Assembly (NCBI GenBank): GCA_002103105.1
Contig: DAAY01000003.1
Location: 496,001 to 560,000 of the forward strand
Origin: Candidatus Gastranaerophilales bacterium HUM_1
GTDB taxonomy: Bacteria; Cyanobacteriota; Vampirovibrionia; Gastranaerophilales; Gastranaerophilaceae
Length of the DNA: 64,000 nucleotides
Direction: 5' to 3'
Below are positions 34,676 to 43,107 of the stretch, piece by piece. Made by a program: the position numbers and the translations under genes. The notes beneath the pieces were generated by a model that searched no databases, was not told where the DNA came from, and saw nothing but the letters and a program-made list of their open reading frames with translations. Position 1 is the stretch's first letter. The number at the start of each line of letters is the position of its first letter.

Positions 34676-36763
34676 ATGGCAAGATTAACTCCATTGGAAA
34701 AAATTAGAAACATTGGTATTGCAGCCCACATCGATGCAGGTAAAACAACTACAACAGAACGTATTTTGTTCTACACTGGTAAAACTCACAAAATCGGTGA
34801 AACTCACGATGGTGCTGCTGTAACAGACTTTATGGAACAAGAAAAAGAACGTGGTATTACAATCCAATCAGCTGCTGTAACAGCTTCTTGGAAAGGTCAC
34901 CAAATCAACATCATTGATACCCCTGGACACGTTGACTTCACAATCGAAGTTGAACGTTCTTTACGTGTATTAGACGGTGTTGTAGCTGTATTCTGTGCAG
35001 TTGGTGGTGTTCAATCACAATCTGAAACAGTTTGGAGACAAGCTAATAGATACGAAGTTCCTCGTATGGTATTCGTAAATAAAATGGATAGAACTGGTGC
35101 TGATTTTTACAGAGTTGTTGACCAAATCAAAACTAGATTAGGTGCTAACGCTGTTCCAATTCAATTACCAATCGGTTCTGAAGATAAATTTACAGGCTTA
35201 ATTGACCTTATGACAATGAAAGCTGAAATCTATACTAATGACTTAGGTACAGATATTAAAGAAGAAGATATTCCAGCTGATATGTTAGAAAAAGCTAAAG
35301 AATATCACGATGCTATGGTTGAAGCTATCGCTTCTGAAGATGATGCTTTGATGGAAAAATACTTCGAAGATCCAGATTCAATTACAGTTGACGAATTAAA
35401 AGCTGTATTGAGAAAAGCTGTTTGCAACAACAAAATCGTTCCTGTAACTTGTGGTACAGCTTTCAAAAACAAAGGTGTTCAATTGTTATTGAACGCAATC
35501 GTTGATTATATGCCATCACCAGTAGATGTAAAAGCTATCGAAGGTGAATTAGAAGATGGAACAAAAACTGAAAGACATTCTTCTGATGATGAACCATTCT
35601 CAGCTTTGGCATTCAAAGTTATGACAGACCCATTCGTTGGTCGTTTAACATTCTTAAGAGTTTACTCAGGTAAAATCACTTCTGGTTCATATGTTCTAAA
35701 CGCTACAAACGGCAAAAAAGAACGTATTGCTAGATTAGTTAGAATGTACGCTGACCAAAGAATTGAAGAATCTGAAGTTTACGCTGGTGACATTTGTGCA
35801 GCTGTTGGTTTGAAAGATACAACAACAGGTGATACATTGTGTGATGAAAAAGCTCCAATTATCTTGGAAAGAATGACATTCCCAGAACCTGTAATTTCAG
35901 TTGCTATTGAGCCAAAAACAAAAGCTGACCAAGACAAAATGGGTATTGCTCTTCAAAAACTTGCTGAAGAAGATCCATCATTCAGAGTTAAATCTGATGA
36001 AGAAACAGGTCAAACAATCATCTCTGGTATGGGTGAACTTCACTTAGACATCATCGTTGACCGTATGATGAGAGAATTCAAAGTTGAAGCTAACATCGGT
36101 AAACCACAAGTTGCTTACCGTGAAACAATCAGAGGAAACGCTGACCAAGATTCTAAATTCATCCGTCAATCAGGTGGTAAAGGTCAATATGGTCACGTTA
36201 AAGTTAGAATTTCTCCAGCAGAAGAAAATGCAGGATTCGTATTCGAAAACAAAATCGTTGGTGGTGCAATTCCTAGAGAATACATCGAACCAGCAAGAAA
36301 AGGTATGGAAGAAGCTCTTGAAGGCGGTATCTTAGCTGGTTATCCAATGATTGACGTTAAAGTTGAACTTTACGATGGTTCATACCACGAAGTCGATTCA
36401 TCTGAAATGGCATTCAAAATCGCTGGTTCTATGGCTATCAAAGAAGGTTGCCGCAAAGCTCAACCTTGCATCTTAGAACCAATGATGAAAGTTGAAATCG
36501 AAATTCCAGATGAATTCACAGGTACAATTATCGGTGACATTTCAAGAAGACGTGGCCGTGTTGAAGGTCAAGAACCTCAAGGTAACACTGGTAACGTTAT
36601 CGTTAGAGCACTTGTTCCATTGGCTAACATGTTTGGTTATGCTACTGACTTGAGATCTAACACTCAAGGTCGTGGTACATTCTCTATGGAATTCCATAAC
36701 TACGAACAAGTTCCTAAGAACATCGAAGAAGAAATTATTTCTAAATCAGGTGCTAAAGCTTAG
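34676..36763 (+). CDS. fusA: Elongation factor G
   Basis: 695 residues, full length. The G1 loop is AHIDAGKTT, G3 is DTPGHVDF and G4 is NKMD; switch I (RGITIQSAA) and domain IV (RQSGGKGQYGHV) are intact. EF-G moves tRNA and mRNA through the ribosome after peptide transfer. It stands alone here, without rpsL, rpsG or tuf. The codon choice is visibly tuned (GCT, GGT, AAC, GAA), unlike the glycan cluster, as expected for a highly expressed gene. It is ended by a strong hairpin. Confidence 0.97.
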   Translation: MARLTPLEKIRNIGIAAHIDAGKTTTTERILFYTGKTHKIGETHDGAAVTDFMEQEKERGITIQSAAVTASWKGHQINIIDTPGHVDFTIEVERSLRVLDGVVAVFCAVGGVQSQSETVWRQANRYEVPRMVFVNKMDRTGADFYRVVDQIKTRLGANAVPIQLPIGSEDKFTGLIDLMTMKAEIYTNDLGTDIKEEDIPADMLEKAKEYHDAMVEAIASEDDALMEKYFEDPDSITVDELKAVLRKAVCNNKIVPVTCGTAFKNKGVQLLLNAIVDYMPSPVDVKAIEGELEDGTKTERHSSDDEPFSALAFKVMTDPFVGRLTFLRVYSGKITSGSYVLNATNGKKERIARLVRMYADQRIEESEVYAGDICAAVGLKDTTTGDTLCDEKAPIILERMTFPEPVISVAIEPKTKADQDKMGIALQKLAEEDPSFRVKSDEETGQTIISGMGELHLDIIVDRMMREFKVEANIGKPQVAYRETIRGNADQDSKFIRQSGGKGQYGHVKVRISPAEENAGFVFENKIVGGAIPREYIEPARKGMEEALEGGILAGYPMIDVKVELYDGSYHEVDSSEMAFKIAGSMAIKEGCRKAQPCILEPMMKVEIEIPDEFTGTIIGDISRRRGRVEGQEPQGNTGNVIVRALVPLANMFGYATDLRSNTQGRGTFSMEFHNYEQVPKNIEEEIISKSGAKA

Positions 36764-36787
36764 TTTTAGAAAAATAATTTTAAATAT

Positions 36788-36822
36788 AAAAAGAGCGGAT
36801 TTTATTAAAATCCGCTCTTTTT
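36788..36822 (+). terminator. Rho-independent terminator after fusA
   Basis: AAAAAGAGCGGATTTT pairs with AAAATCCGCTCTTTTT around a very short loop. It may also serve the converging gene at 36851. Confidence 0.85.
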
Positions 36823-36850
36823 ATCTCTTCTGGCTATTTAGTTTTAGTTT

Positions 36851-37246
36851 CTATTTACCGCTTATCCCTCCATATACGAAATCATTCTTAATATTTGTCA
36901 ATAACAACTTTTGCCAAGCTGATTCATAACCGTTAATTTCATTCAATTGAGTTTCCAAATTTTCTTTTTGTAAATCTAATTCAGATTCCCAAGCATTCAA
37001 ACTTGATAATTCAAATTCGTGTTCATTTTGAAGCTCAAGTAACATTTCTGAATACTCATCAGTTCCATAACCATATTCTTCATCATAATATAGTTCTTGT
37101 AACTGTTGGTTATAAGCTTGTTGTTTAGCAGCAGTATCTTTAGTTGCTGATAATTGTTGCATTTGAATATTTGATAATTTTGAACTAATTAAACTTTTTT
37201 GTTTAGTATAGAATAATAGTTTTTCTTGAAAATTTGAAATAGCCAT
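36851..37246 (-). CDS. Coiled-coil protein, unknown
   Basis: 131 residues, almost wholly helical and rich in Gln, Glu, Leu and Lys (LSSKLSNIQMQQLSATKD, QNEHEFELSSLNAWESELDL). A Tyr/Glu-rich break (YYDEEYGYGTDEYSE) probably separates two helices of an antiparallel coiled coil. It has no signal peptide or known domain. SD AGAGGTGACC precedes the ATG. It shares a 16-base upstream box with the glucosaminidase-like gene at 30974, hinting at joint expression. Helical hairpins of this size are common among secretion-system or cell-surface components, but nothing here proves that. Confidence 0.65.
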   Translation of the reverse strand: MAISNFQEKLLFYTKQKSLISSKLSNIQMQQLSATKDTAAKQQAYNQQLQELYYDEEYGYGTDEYSEMLLELQNEHEFELSSLNAWESELDLQKENLETQLNEINGYESAWQKLLLTNIKNDFVYGGISGK

Positions 37247-37280
37247 ATTCGGTCACCTCTTCTTATTTGTTCTCTCTTGT

Positions 37281-37296
37281 ATATATAAAGTATTTT
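37281..37296 (-). promoter_or_regulatory. Shared upstream box AAAATACTTTATATAT (copy 2)
   Basis: Identical over 16 bases to 31888-31903 and in the same orientation relative to its gene, 34 bases from the start codon. Confidence 0.45.
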
Positions 37297-37402
37297 GATT
37301 TAGTTCAATTTCAACATTAAAATATTTCGTTACATTTGTTTACAATTAAAACCCCTTTTAACAAAATATATCTTTACAGGTGTTCTATGAGTGGAGGTAT
37401 AT

Positions 37403-37975
37403 ATGAATAATCAAATTAATAGCACACCATCTTTTAGTGGCAATTTTATTGTGAGAACTGCTGCAAAAAATTCTGACAGAATCTCAAATATTCAAAAACT
37501 TTTTAAAGAATCTACAAAAGACATGCCAAATGATACATTGTCACTTAAGTTTAATAGTGAAGATAGATATGAGTTTCTTGAAACTGGCAAAAACACAGGT
37601 ACAATTTTTGCAATTAGTGAAGGTTTCAATAGTTGGCTAGATAAATTTTCAGATGGTGAAATTTCTAAAAAATTAACTAAGGTAATGAGAGCATTGAAAG
37701 AAGAAATTCGCTTTGAGAATAAAAATTCCGACCTAGAAATGGAAATAGAAGAAATTGCTAGAAAGAAAAGAGTTAACTTATTCAAGGCTGAAACTCTAAG
37801 AGAAAAAGGTTATGATGAAATGGCTAAAAGATTTGAAACATTAGCAGGATTTAGTCAAAAGAAAATAGAAGGAATTGAAGCTGAAAAATCAGCTAATAAA
37901 AAAGTATTTTTAAAAAAACTTGATAAAATCACACAAAATGACCCAATTTTTGATACATATTTGTCAATATTTTAA
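37403..37975 (+). CDS. Unknown helical protein with N-terminal TPSFSGNF motif
   Basis: 190 residues from ATG 37403, five bases after a strong GGAGG; a GTG four codons earlier overlaps that ribosome site. The N-terminus NSTPSFSGNFIVRTA resembles SPHFGSFKIS of the protein at 33810. The rest is charged and helical (ALKEEIRFENKNSDLEMEIEEI). No signal peptide or known domain is seen. A strong terminator follows. Confidence 0.65.
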   Translation: MNNQINSTPSFSGNFIVRTAAKNSDRISNIQKLFKESTKDMPNDTLSLKFNSEDRYEFLETGKNTGTIFAISEGFNSWLDKFSDGEISKKLTKVMRALKEEIRFENKNSDLEMEIEEIARKKRVNLFKAETLREKGYDEMAKRFETLAGFSQKKIEGIEAEKSANKKVFLKKLDKITQNDPIFDTYLSIF

Positions 37976-38002
37976 GGATTTACAATAAACTAGATAATAT
38001 TA

Positions 38003-38039
38003 AGTAGCACTCGGTAAAAATACCGAGTGCTACTCTTTT
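38003..38039 (+). terminator. Rho-independent terminator
   Basis: AGTAGCACTCGGTA (38003-38016) pairs perfectly with TACCGAGTGCTACT (38021-38034) across AAAA, followed by CTTTT. It lies between converging genes. Confidence 0.9.
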
Positions 38040-38064
38040 GGTAATGAATATCAACTATTTTACA

Positions 38065-40074
38065 CTATTCGTTACATCCGAAAGCGATAGTAATGTGTTC
38101 TCTTGGATTAACCGCAGATATTTTATATCCACGAGGGTCAACAAGGTAAGCAAATTCATCACCAGTAGTTTGGAATAAGCCCATTGTACCAGACAAAGCA
38201 GTTCTTGTTACATCAACTGGAGCCTTGACTGTTTGGTATAAACCATCACCCAAGCTTCGAGCAGAAGCTCCGAATTGACCTTGGAAGGCATGACCTAACA
38301 TATAACCTGCATCGTTAGAAACATTTTCCGCAGCATTACCAACAGTTGTTAAAATACCACCCGCAGTTCTACCGACAACACCAATCAATGAACCAGCCCA
38401 AGTGAATGGCATTTCCACTAATCTTGCAACAGGGTTAACATTTTTTGATTTGTTAACTTGTGCTTGCAAAATCTGTTTAGGTAATTTAGTTTTACAATCA
38501 CCGTTTTTAATTTCAGTAAAGGCCAATTTTAACGCACCTTTTTCGCAACCTGAAGGTCTAATAACTTCTACAACTTGACCTGTAACAGTTGAACCGCAAG
38601 GATAAGTTACACCATTAATTGTCACATCTTCTAGAGTATTAGCTCTGAAATATTGACCAACGTGAGAAGATTTTGCCGTAACTTGGTCTATCATAGATAA
38701 TTTCAATGTTGGAATTTTGACAATTTCTTCGTGTTCAATCAACGCATTTTTATCAACTGGACAAGCTGGACAAATTGTATTTGCTGTTTTTGGATTTGTG
38801 TCATAACCCAACGCTACACGCACAGTTTGCATCATTGAAGCGATATCAGCACGAGAAGCATCCTTGTTTGGCATAATCATATTTGGAGTCGGTGAATCTT
38901 TTAATGCACCACTATCCAAAGATTTTGCAACAGGAATTCTTGCCCAATCAGGAACTTTATTACCATCAGAATATCTACTCAAGATTTCATCTGCTTTACA
39001 TCTGTCAATATCACAAGTCATACCTTTCGCAATTGAAGTTAAAGCTTCAACACGAGTTACTGGAGCTTTAGGACGGAAGGTTCTGTTTGGATAACCTTTC
39101 ATCAAATCTTCGTCAACAGCTTTTGCAATTGCAGGGTTTGCCCAATTTGATTTTGCAACATCTGAGAACATTGTATTTCTAGATAAATCACAATCTAAAT
39201 TAAAACCTTTAACCAACATTGTTGCAAATTCTGCACGAGAAATATTTCTATTTGGTTTGAAAAATCCATCTGGATAACCAACCACAACATCATTTATTGC
39301 TAACTTGTCAATGTCACAAGCAGCCCAATGGCTATTCGGAACATCTGGGAATTGGCATCCGCCAAAAGGAGCTGCACCACCCGTAATATTTTGAATTTGT
39401 TGTGGGATTTCATAAGGAATTAGAGTTTTCTTAACTGCATTAATAGAGTTTTTTGTTTGAATATCAATAGGGCAAGAATTGCCATCCATTTTACGTTCAT
39501 TTCTATCAATAGTTATACCATTATATTTATTTGGGCATTCATTTAAGCATGGCATTTGAGATGCAGCACCAGTAATTTGTCCATCGGTTGCAACAGTTGA
39601 ACCATTGATATTTGATGACATTCTACTTGCAGGACAACCTTTCATCGCTTTTTCTGTTGAAAAAATTGAATTTGCAGGTTCGCCTACATAGTTATTTGTA
39701 CCATAAATGGCTTGAGGATATCCGTAAACCTGTTTCATTTCCGCACTATCAGGCTTTCCTGTTTGAGGACATAGTGCAGTTGATGGAACAGCTGGCTTGT
39801 CACAACTTATTTCATCTGGACAACCACAATCAGGTTTCTTTTTCTCTGGGCAAGGTTGTTTCTTCTTGCACTCACAATCAGATACTTTTTTCTTGCATTT
39901 TGTACAAGTTTGGGGCTGTGGTGTCGCAACAGGACATGCTGGACCAGTTACAACGGGAAGAGCCTCATCAGGTGCTTTCGTATTGCACGGGCAAGCTGCC
40001 ATTGCTGGAGTCAAGGAACACGTAGCTATTCCAACGGCAATCGCAGCAGCCACAGTTAGTTTTTTAATTGACAT
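38065..40074 (-). CDS. Secreted Cys-rich SLH-domain surface protein
   Basis: 669 residues. A signal peptide (LTVAAAIAVGIATCSLTPAMA) is followed by a region with about twelve cysteines and many Lys/Pro (about 28-110). Three SLH repeats cover about 245-425 (FPDVPNSHWAACDIDKLA, GYPDGFFKPNRNISRAEFA, FSDVAKSNWANPAIAKAV). A C-terminal part (about 460-600: PCGSTVTGQVVEVIRP, then GSLIGVVGRTAGG) resembles the secreted protein at 40475. SLH domains bind pyruvylated wall polymers, so the protein should be anchored at the wall or outer membrane. No porin barrel is evident. SD AGGAGG precedes the ATG. Confidence 0.88.
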   Translation of the reverse strand: MSIKKLTVAAAIAVGIATCSLTPAMAACPCNTKAPDEALPVVTGPACPVATPQPQTCTKCKKKVSDCECKKKQPCPEKKKPDCGCPDEISCDKPAVPSTALCPQTGKPDSAEMKQVYGYPQAIYGTNNYVGEPANSIFSTEKAMKGCPASRMSSNINGSTVATDGQITGAASQMPCLNECPNKYNGITIDRNERKMDGNSCPIDIQTKNSINAVKKTLIPYEIPQQIQNITGGAAPFGGCQFPDVPNSHWAACDIDKLAINDVVVGYPDGFFKPNRNISRAEFATMLVKGFNLDCDLSRNTMFSDVAKSNWANPAIAKAVDEDLMKGYPNRTFRPKAPVTRVEALTSIAKGMTCDIDRCKADEILSRYSDGNKVPDWARIPVAKSLDSGALKDSPTPNMIMPNKDASRADIASMMQTVRVALGYDTNPKTANTICPACPVDKNALIEHEEIVKIPTLKLSMIDQVTAKSSHVGQYFRANTLEDVTINGVTYPCGSTVTGQVVEVIRPSGCEKGALKLAFTEIKNGDCKTKLPKQILQAQVNKSKNVNPVARLVEMPFTWAGSLIGVVGRTAGGILTTVGNAAENVSNDAGYMLGHAFQGQFGASARSLGDGLYQTVKAPVDVTRTALSGTMGLFQTTGDEFAYLVDPRGYKISAVNPREHITIAFGCNE

Positions 40075-40312
40075 TTTTACCTCCTTGTTTAGTGTGAGTT
40101 TTGTTTAAAATAAACAAAAGTTTTATTTAAAAAACAAACATATACCAGATTATGTACTTTTAGCAGAATTGAAAACATTAGCAAAATTACTTATTCGACT
40201 GGACAATATTAAAACTACTAAGTTTGTAACAATTTCTACACAAATAGCAATATTTTTACATTTTGTGTTTTATTATATATGTGTGAAGTTTTAAATTAGG
40301 CAGGTGTTTAGT

Positions 40313-40465
40313 ATGTATAGTAAAGAGTTCATGAAATTTTTGTATGGCTATCAAAAAGATGAGTTCAAACCTAAAGAACCCATGCGTAAAGAAATTCGTT
40401 TCAAAAACAACAAATCTGGTAAACTAGCAGAAGTTTTCGTTACAGAAAAAGCGAATAATTACTAG
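40313..40465 (+). CDS. Small 50-residue protein, unknown
   Basis: ATG 40313 to TAG 40465 encodes MYSKEFMKFLYGYQKDEF... and ends ...EVFVTEKANNY. CAGGTG seven bases before the ATG is a fair ribosome site, and TTTACA/TATATG-like boxes lie upstream. The protein is very basic at its centre (KPKEPMRKEIRFKNNKSGK). The open frame is short, so the call rests on the start signals and clean composition. It occupies the gap between two converging-divergent secreted-protein genes. Confidence 0.5.
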   Translation: MYSKEFMKFLYGYQKDEFKPKEPMRKEIRFKNNKSGKLAEVFVTEKANNY

Positions 40466-40474
40466 ACATTAGCC

Positions 40475-41341
40475 TTAATTGATATAAGCATTTTCAATTA
40501 ATTTTACCTCAAACGAACTACCAGCAGGAATAGTTAAACTACCTCCTGTTGAGGTTAGTGCTGTTAATGGAGATAAAACAGTTGCACCAGTATAGCCGAC
40601 AAAACCTACTATTGTTGGGATAGGAGAAATTATTACACCAAGAGGATTGTTTGCTAACTTGGTTGAAGTTTTTCGTGTTTTACGATAAAAAGCTTCACCT
40701 TTATCAATTTGTTTGCCAACATTTTTCCAATACTGATGTTGCCCTTTGATGTTGTTTAAATAAATATGTTTAGAATCTGCCTTTGTAATTTTGCCATTCA
40801 CGGGAATGTTTTTGCCATTATAAATTATACTTGTAATTCTTATTACAACTAAACCACCATTACCAGTTTTTTGAGGACGATGAACATCCTCAATTCGTCC
40901 ATAAATTTTTGAGCCAACTGGAATTGAAATATATGACTTATAAACAGGAGAATAAGTCGTAAAAGATACAGTATTCCCTGCTCTTAACCAATCAGAAATT
41001 TTCTGGTCTGAACGAACTTGAAATTTTGTACCCGCAGGAATTTTTATAGCATTTTTCAAATCTGCTTTTGTAACATTTGGGGCTTCGACAGTATAAGTCG
41101 GGGTTACTTTTGGTACAGCGGTTGTAGTTGTAGAACTTGTTGCTGGTTTTTGAGGAGTGGTTGTTTTTATTGAATCAACCTTTGGAAGTGCTGGTAATAC
41201 ATCATATTGAAGTTTTGAAGTATCATATTTTTTCTTAATTTCCTCATCAACAGACAAGTCTAAATCTAGTGCCAATACAGGCATTGAAGTTACCATTAAA
41301 CTAAAAAATATTATTAAACTGTTTTTTAAAATGCTATTCAT
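40475..41341 (-). CDS. Secreted protein related to the C-terminus of the SLH protein
   Basis: 288 residues with a signal peptide (LIIFFSLMVTSMPVLA). After a Thr/Pro-rich spacer (about 55-95) comes a beta-rich region: IPAGTKFQVRSDQKI, IPVGSKIYGRIEDVHRP, then NNPLGVIISPIPTIVGFVGY and a final LTIPAGSSFEVKL. The PxGSxIxGxVExVxRP and Gly-rich hydrophobic segments align with residues about 480-580 of the SLH protein at 38065. A common envelope role is likely. No catalytic motif is visible. The downstream side meets the small gene at 40313. Confidence 0.75.
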   Translation of the reverse strand: MNSILKNSLIIFFSLMVTSMPVLALDLDLSVDEEIKKKYDTSKLQYDVLPALPKVDSIKTTTPQKPATSSTTTTAVPKVTPTYTVEAPNVTKADLKNAIKIPAGTKFQVRSDQKISDWLRAGNTVSFTTYSPVYKSYISIPVGSKIYGRIEDVHRPQKTGNGGLVVIRITSIIYNGKNIPVNGKITKADSKHIYLNNIKGQHQYWKNVGKQIDKGEAFYRKTRKTSTKLANNPLGVIISPIPTIVGFVGYTGATVLSPLTALTSTGGSLTIPAGSSFEVKLIENAYIN

Positions 41342-41353
41342 AACTCACCAAAT

Positions 41354-41767
41354 TTATTCAGGTTTCTTTATCAACTTTCCAGATGTAAAAATCAAGATTA
41401 AAAAAGCGACAAAATTCAAAATAAAAGCTAAAATAGAGGAATAATATACAGCAAAACTAAGCATTATAAGTAAAATTGCAACAATAATAGCGAGCTTTTT
41501 GTTCCCCATAATATCCCACAATCTTTTTGCGTAGTTTACTAAAAACAAATATAAAAAGAAGATAAATACGACAAACGAAATCCAATATAAAGAAGGATTT
41601 ATATAAAAACTTGAACCAACAAAATACATTCCAATAGTAACTATAATTTGAGCTACAAAAATAATTACCGAATTTACAAAGAATTTCAATTTACCTATCG
41701 GAGTATCGATTTTTAAAAAATTAGTTTTTGATTCATCAAAAATAACTTCTTGCGTATTCTTTTCCAT
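41354..41767 (-). CDS. Small integral membrane protein, DUF805-like
   Basis: 137 residues with four hydrophobic segments (about 28-48, 56-78, 92-108, 110-128) and the central signature NYAKRLWDIMG, similar to the RRxxDxG region of DUF805 proteins. The family has no known biochemical role. It is upstream of the secreted protein gene at 40475 on the same strand, 12 bases away, so the two probably form an operon. The N-terminal 20 residues are acidic and cytoplasmic. Confidence 0.7.
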   Translation of the reverse strand: MEKNTQEVIFDESKTNFLKIDTPIGKLKFFVNSVIIFVAQIIVTIGMYFVGSSFYINPSLYWISFVVFIFFLYLFLVNYAKRLWDIMGNKKLAIIVAILLIMLSFAVYYSSILAFILNFVAFLILIFTSGKLIKKPE

Positions 41768-41854
41768 CTCTCATCCCTTTTGATAATACTTTATCATTAT
41801 TTAACTTTTATCGCAAGGGAATTTCGTTTTTCGAATCTAGGTAATGCAAAAATC

Positions 41855-42169
41855 CTAATCTAACCGAGATGCAATAATATACAAAAACCTAGTATTTTTT
41901 TCATCGAGAGCCTCAATTTTTTCGTGCAATTTCTTTTTCAAAATATTAATAGTTTCATAATAGTCATTTTCAAACAACGATTGAATAGAAACTCCTAGTG
42001 CTATTGCAATTTTTTCTAAGTTATCAAGGGTTGGTTTAGAACGCCCAAGTTCAATCCTAATCATTTGGCGAGGACTAATCCCTGCCATCTCTGACAGTTT
42101 TTCTTGCGAAATATTTTTAGATTTTCTCAAATGTCTAATCTTAGCACCAAGCAAATTTTCAGAATCCAT
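41855..42169 (-). CDS. XRE-family helix-turn-helix regulator
   Basis: 104 residues. The Cro/C1-type domain is at about 9-65 (LRKSKNISQEKLSEMAGISPRQMIRIELGRSKPTLDN), followed by a helical C-terminal extension that may dimerise. AAGGGAG precedes the ATG. It is divergent from a prepilin gene, with TGTCA-type repeats around a consensus promoter between them. This is the second such pair in the window. The regulator is different enough from the one at 27585 that the pairs probably use different operators. Confidence 0.87.
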   Translation of the reverse strand: MDSENLLGAKIRHLRKSKNISQEKLSEMAGISPRQMIRIELGRSKPTLDNLEKIAIALGVSIQSLFENDYYETINILKKKLHEKIEALDEKNTRFLYIIASRLD

Positions 42170-42217
42170 AGTGTTCTCCCTTAAACATATTTTAAGAGAT
42201 TATTTATTTTATTATAA

Positions 42218-42285
42218 TGTCATATTTGACAGTAATTTATATAATAGGTATAATTCATGTCATAAATATATGTCATTGATGGCAT
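42218..42285 (+). promoter_or_regulatory. Consensus promoter of prepilin gene with TGTCA repeats
   Basis: TTGACA (42226-42231) and TATAAT (42249-42254) are perfect boxes 17 bases apart. TGTCA-TATT-TGACA (42218-42231) overlaps the -35. ATGTCAT occurs at 42257-42263 and 42270-42276, and ATGGCAT at 42279-42285. These are likely binding sites of the divergent XRE protein. Confidence 0.7.
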
Positions 42286-42318
42286 AATTTTACACATATT
42301 CTTATTTGGGAGCTAAAA

Positions 42319-43035
42319 ATGAAAAAGATAACAAAACATTTAAAAGCATTTACATTGGCAGAAGTCTTGATTACACTCGGGATTATAGGAGTTGTTGCAG
42401 CAATGACAATTCCGACATTGATTTCAAAAATTGGAAAACGACAACTTGAAACACAGATTAAGGCTTCTTATTCCACTATTGCACAAACTATGCGTGCCGT
42501 TCAAGCTGATGATGTTGATTTTGATATGACAATAGCGACAGATGAAGGTCAAGAGCCAACAAATAACTGGTTCAAAAATTATATTTTACCATATTTGAAA
42601 GTCGAAAAAGTTTGTTATAACACAGCTGGTTGTTGGCATAAAAAAGGAACTGTAAAAGATTTGCAAGGAAATCCTTCTCCGTGGGATTATGATGCTGGAT
42701 TAGGAACTTATATTGTAACCTTCGTGATTGCAAAAGGTGCATATTTTAATATTGATGGGATGAGTATTTATAGAATGAATACTCTTTTTGGAATCAATAC
42801 CGATAGCATTGGGCTAGTTTTTTATTTTGATGCAAATGGAGATAGAAAACCAAACAAAATTGGAAAAGATATTTATGTAATGGCATATACCGCAGATAAA
42901 GGATTAGTCCCCGCAGGTTTTGATAGAACACGAGAAGAAGTTGAGCAGAATTGTTTGAAAGGAAACGGCTATTGGTGCTTGACATACCTGATAAATAACG
43001 GTTGGCAAATTTCTGACGCTGTTTGGAAAAGATAA
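42319..43035 (+). CDS. Type IV prepilin-like protein
   Basis: 238 residues. KHLKAFTLAEVLITLGIIG is a prepilin leader plus hydrophobic helix, nearly identical to the one at 27899. Again Ala precedes the Phe at the cleavage site. The globular domain is different and contains a cysteine pair (CYNTAGCW) and a late one (NCLKGNGYWC). It is probably a minor pilin or pseudopilin exposed outside the cell. TTGGGAG precedes the ATG. A perfect promoter and repeats lie upstream, with the XRE gene opposite. A strong hairpin follows. Confidence 0.88.
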   Translation: MKKITKHLKAFTLAEVLITLGIIGVVAAMTIPTLISKIGKRQLETQIKASYSTIAQTMRAVQADDVDFDMTIATDEGQEPTNNWFKNYILPYLKVEKVCYNTAGCWHKKGTVKDLQGNPSPWDYDAGLGTYIVTFVIAKGAYFNIDGMSIYRMNTLFGINTDSIGLVFYFDANGDRKPNKIGKDIYVMAYTADKGLVPAGFDRTREEVEQNCLKGNGYWCLTYLINNGWQISDAVWKR

Positions 43036-43058
43036 TTACTACGCTTGTTTCGTTTATA

Positions 43059-43094
43059 AAATGTAGGTCGGCGTGGCAATGCCGACCTACATTT
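43059..43094. terminator. Bidirectional terminator-like hairpin, related to the dispersed repeat
   Basis: AAATGTAGGTCGGC (43059-43072) pairs perfectly with GCCGACCTACATTT (43081-43094). The TGTAGGTCGGC arm is the same as in the repeats at 34402 and 61196, here without their tail. It lies between converging genes. Confidence 0.8.
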
Positions 43095-43107
43095 AAAATT
43101 ACATCCA

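Noticed and set aside
34676..36763. Tetracycline-resistance ribosomal protection protein instead of EF-G
   Set aside because: Length, switch I and domain IV sequences match normal EF-G, and the codon usage is that of a highly expressed native gene.
39612..40108. Open frames of 67-137 residues on the plus strand opposite the Cys-rich SLH protein
   Set aside because: They are antisense to a strong gene with a signal peptide and SLH repeats, and contain no recognisable domain.
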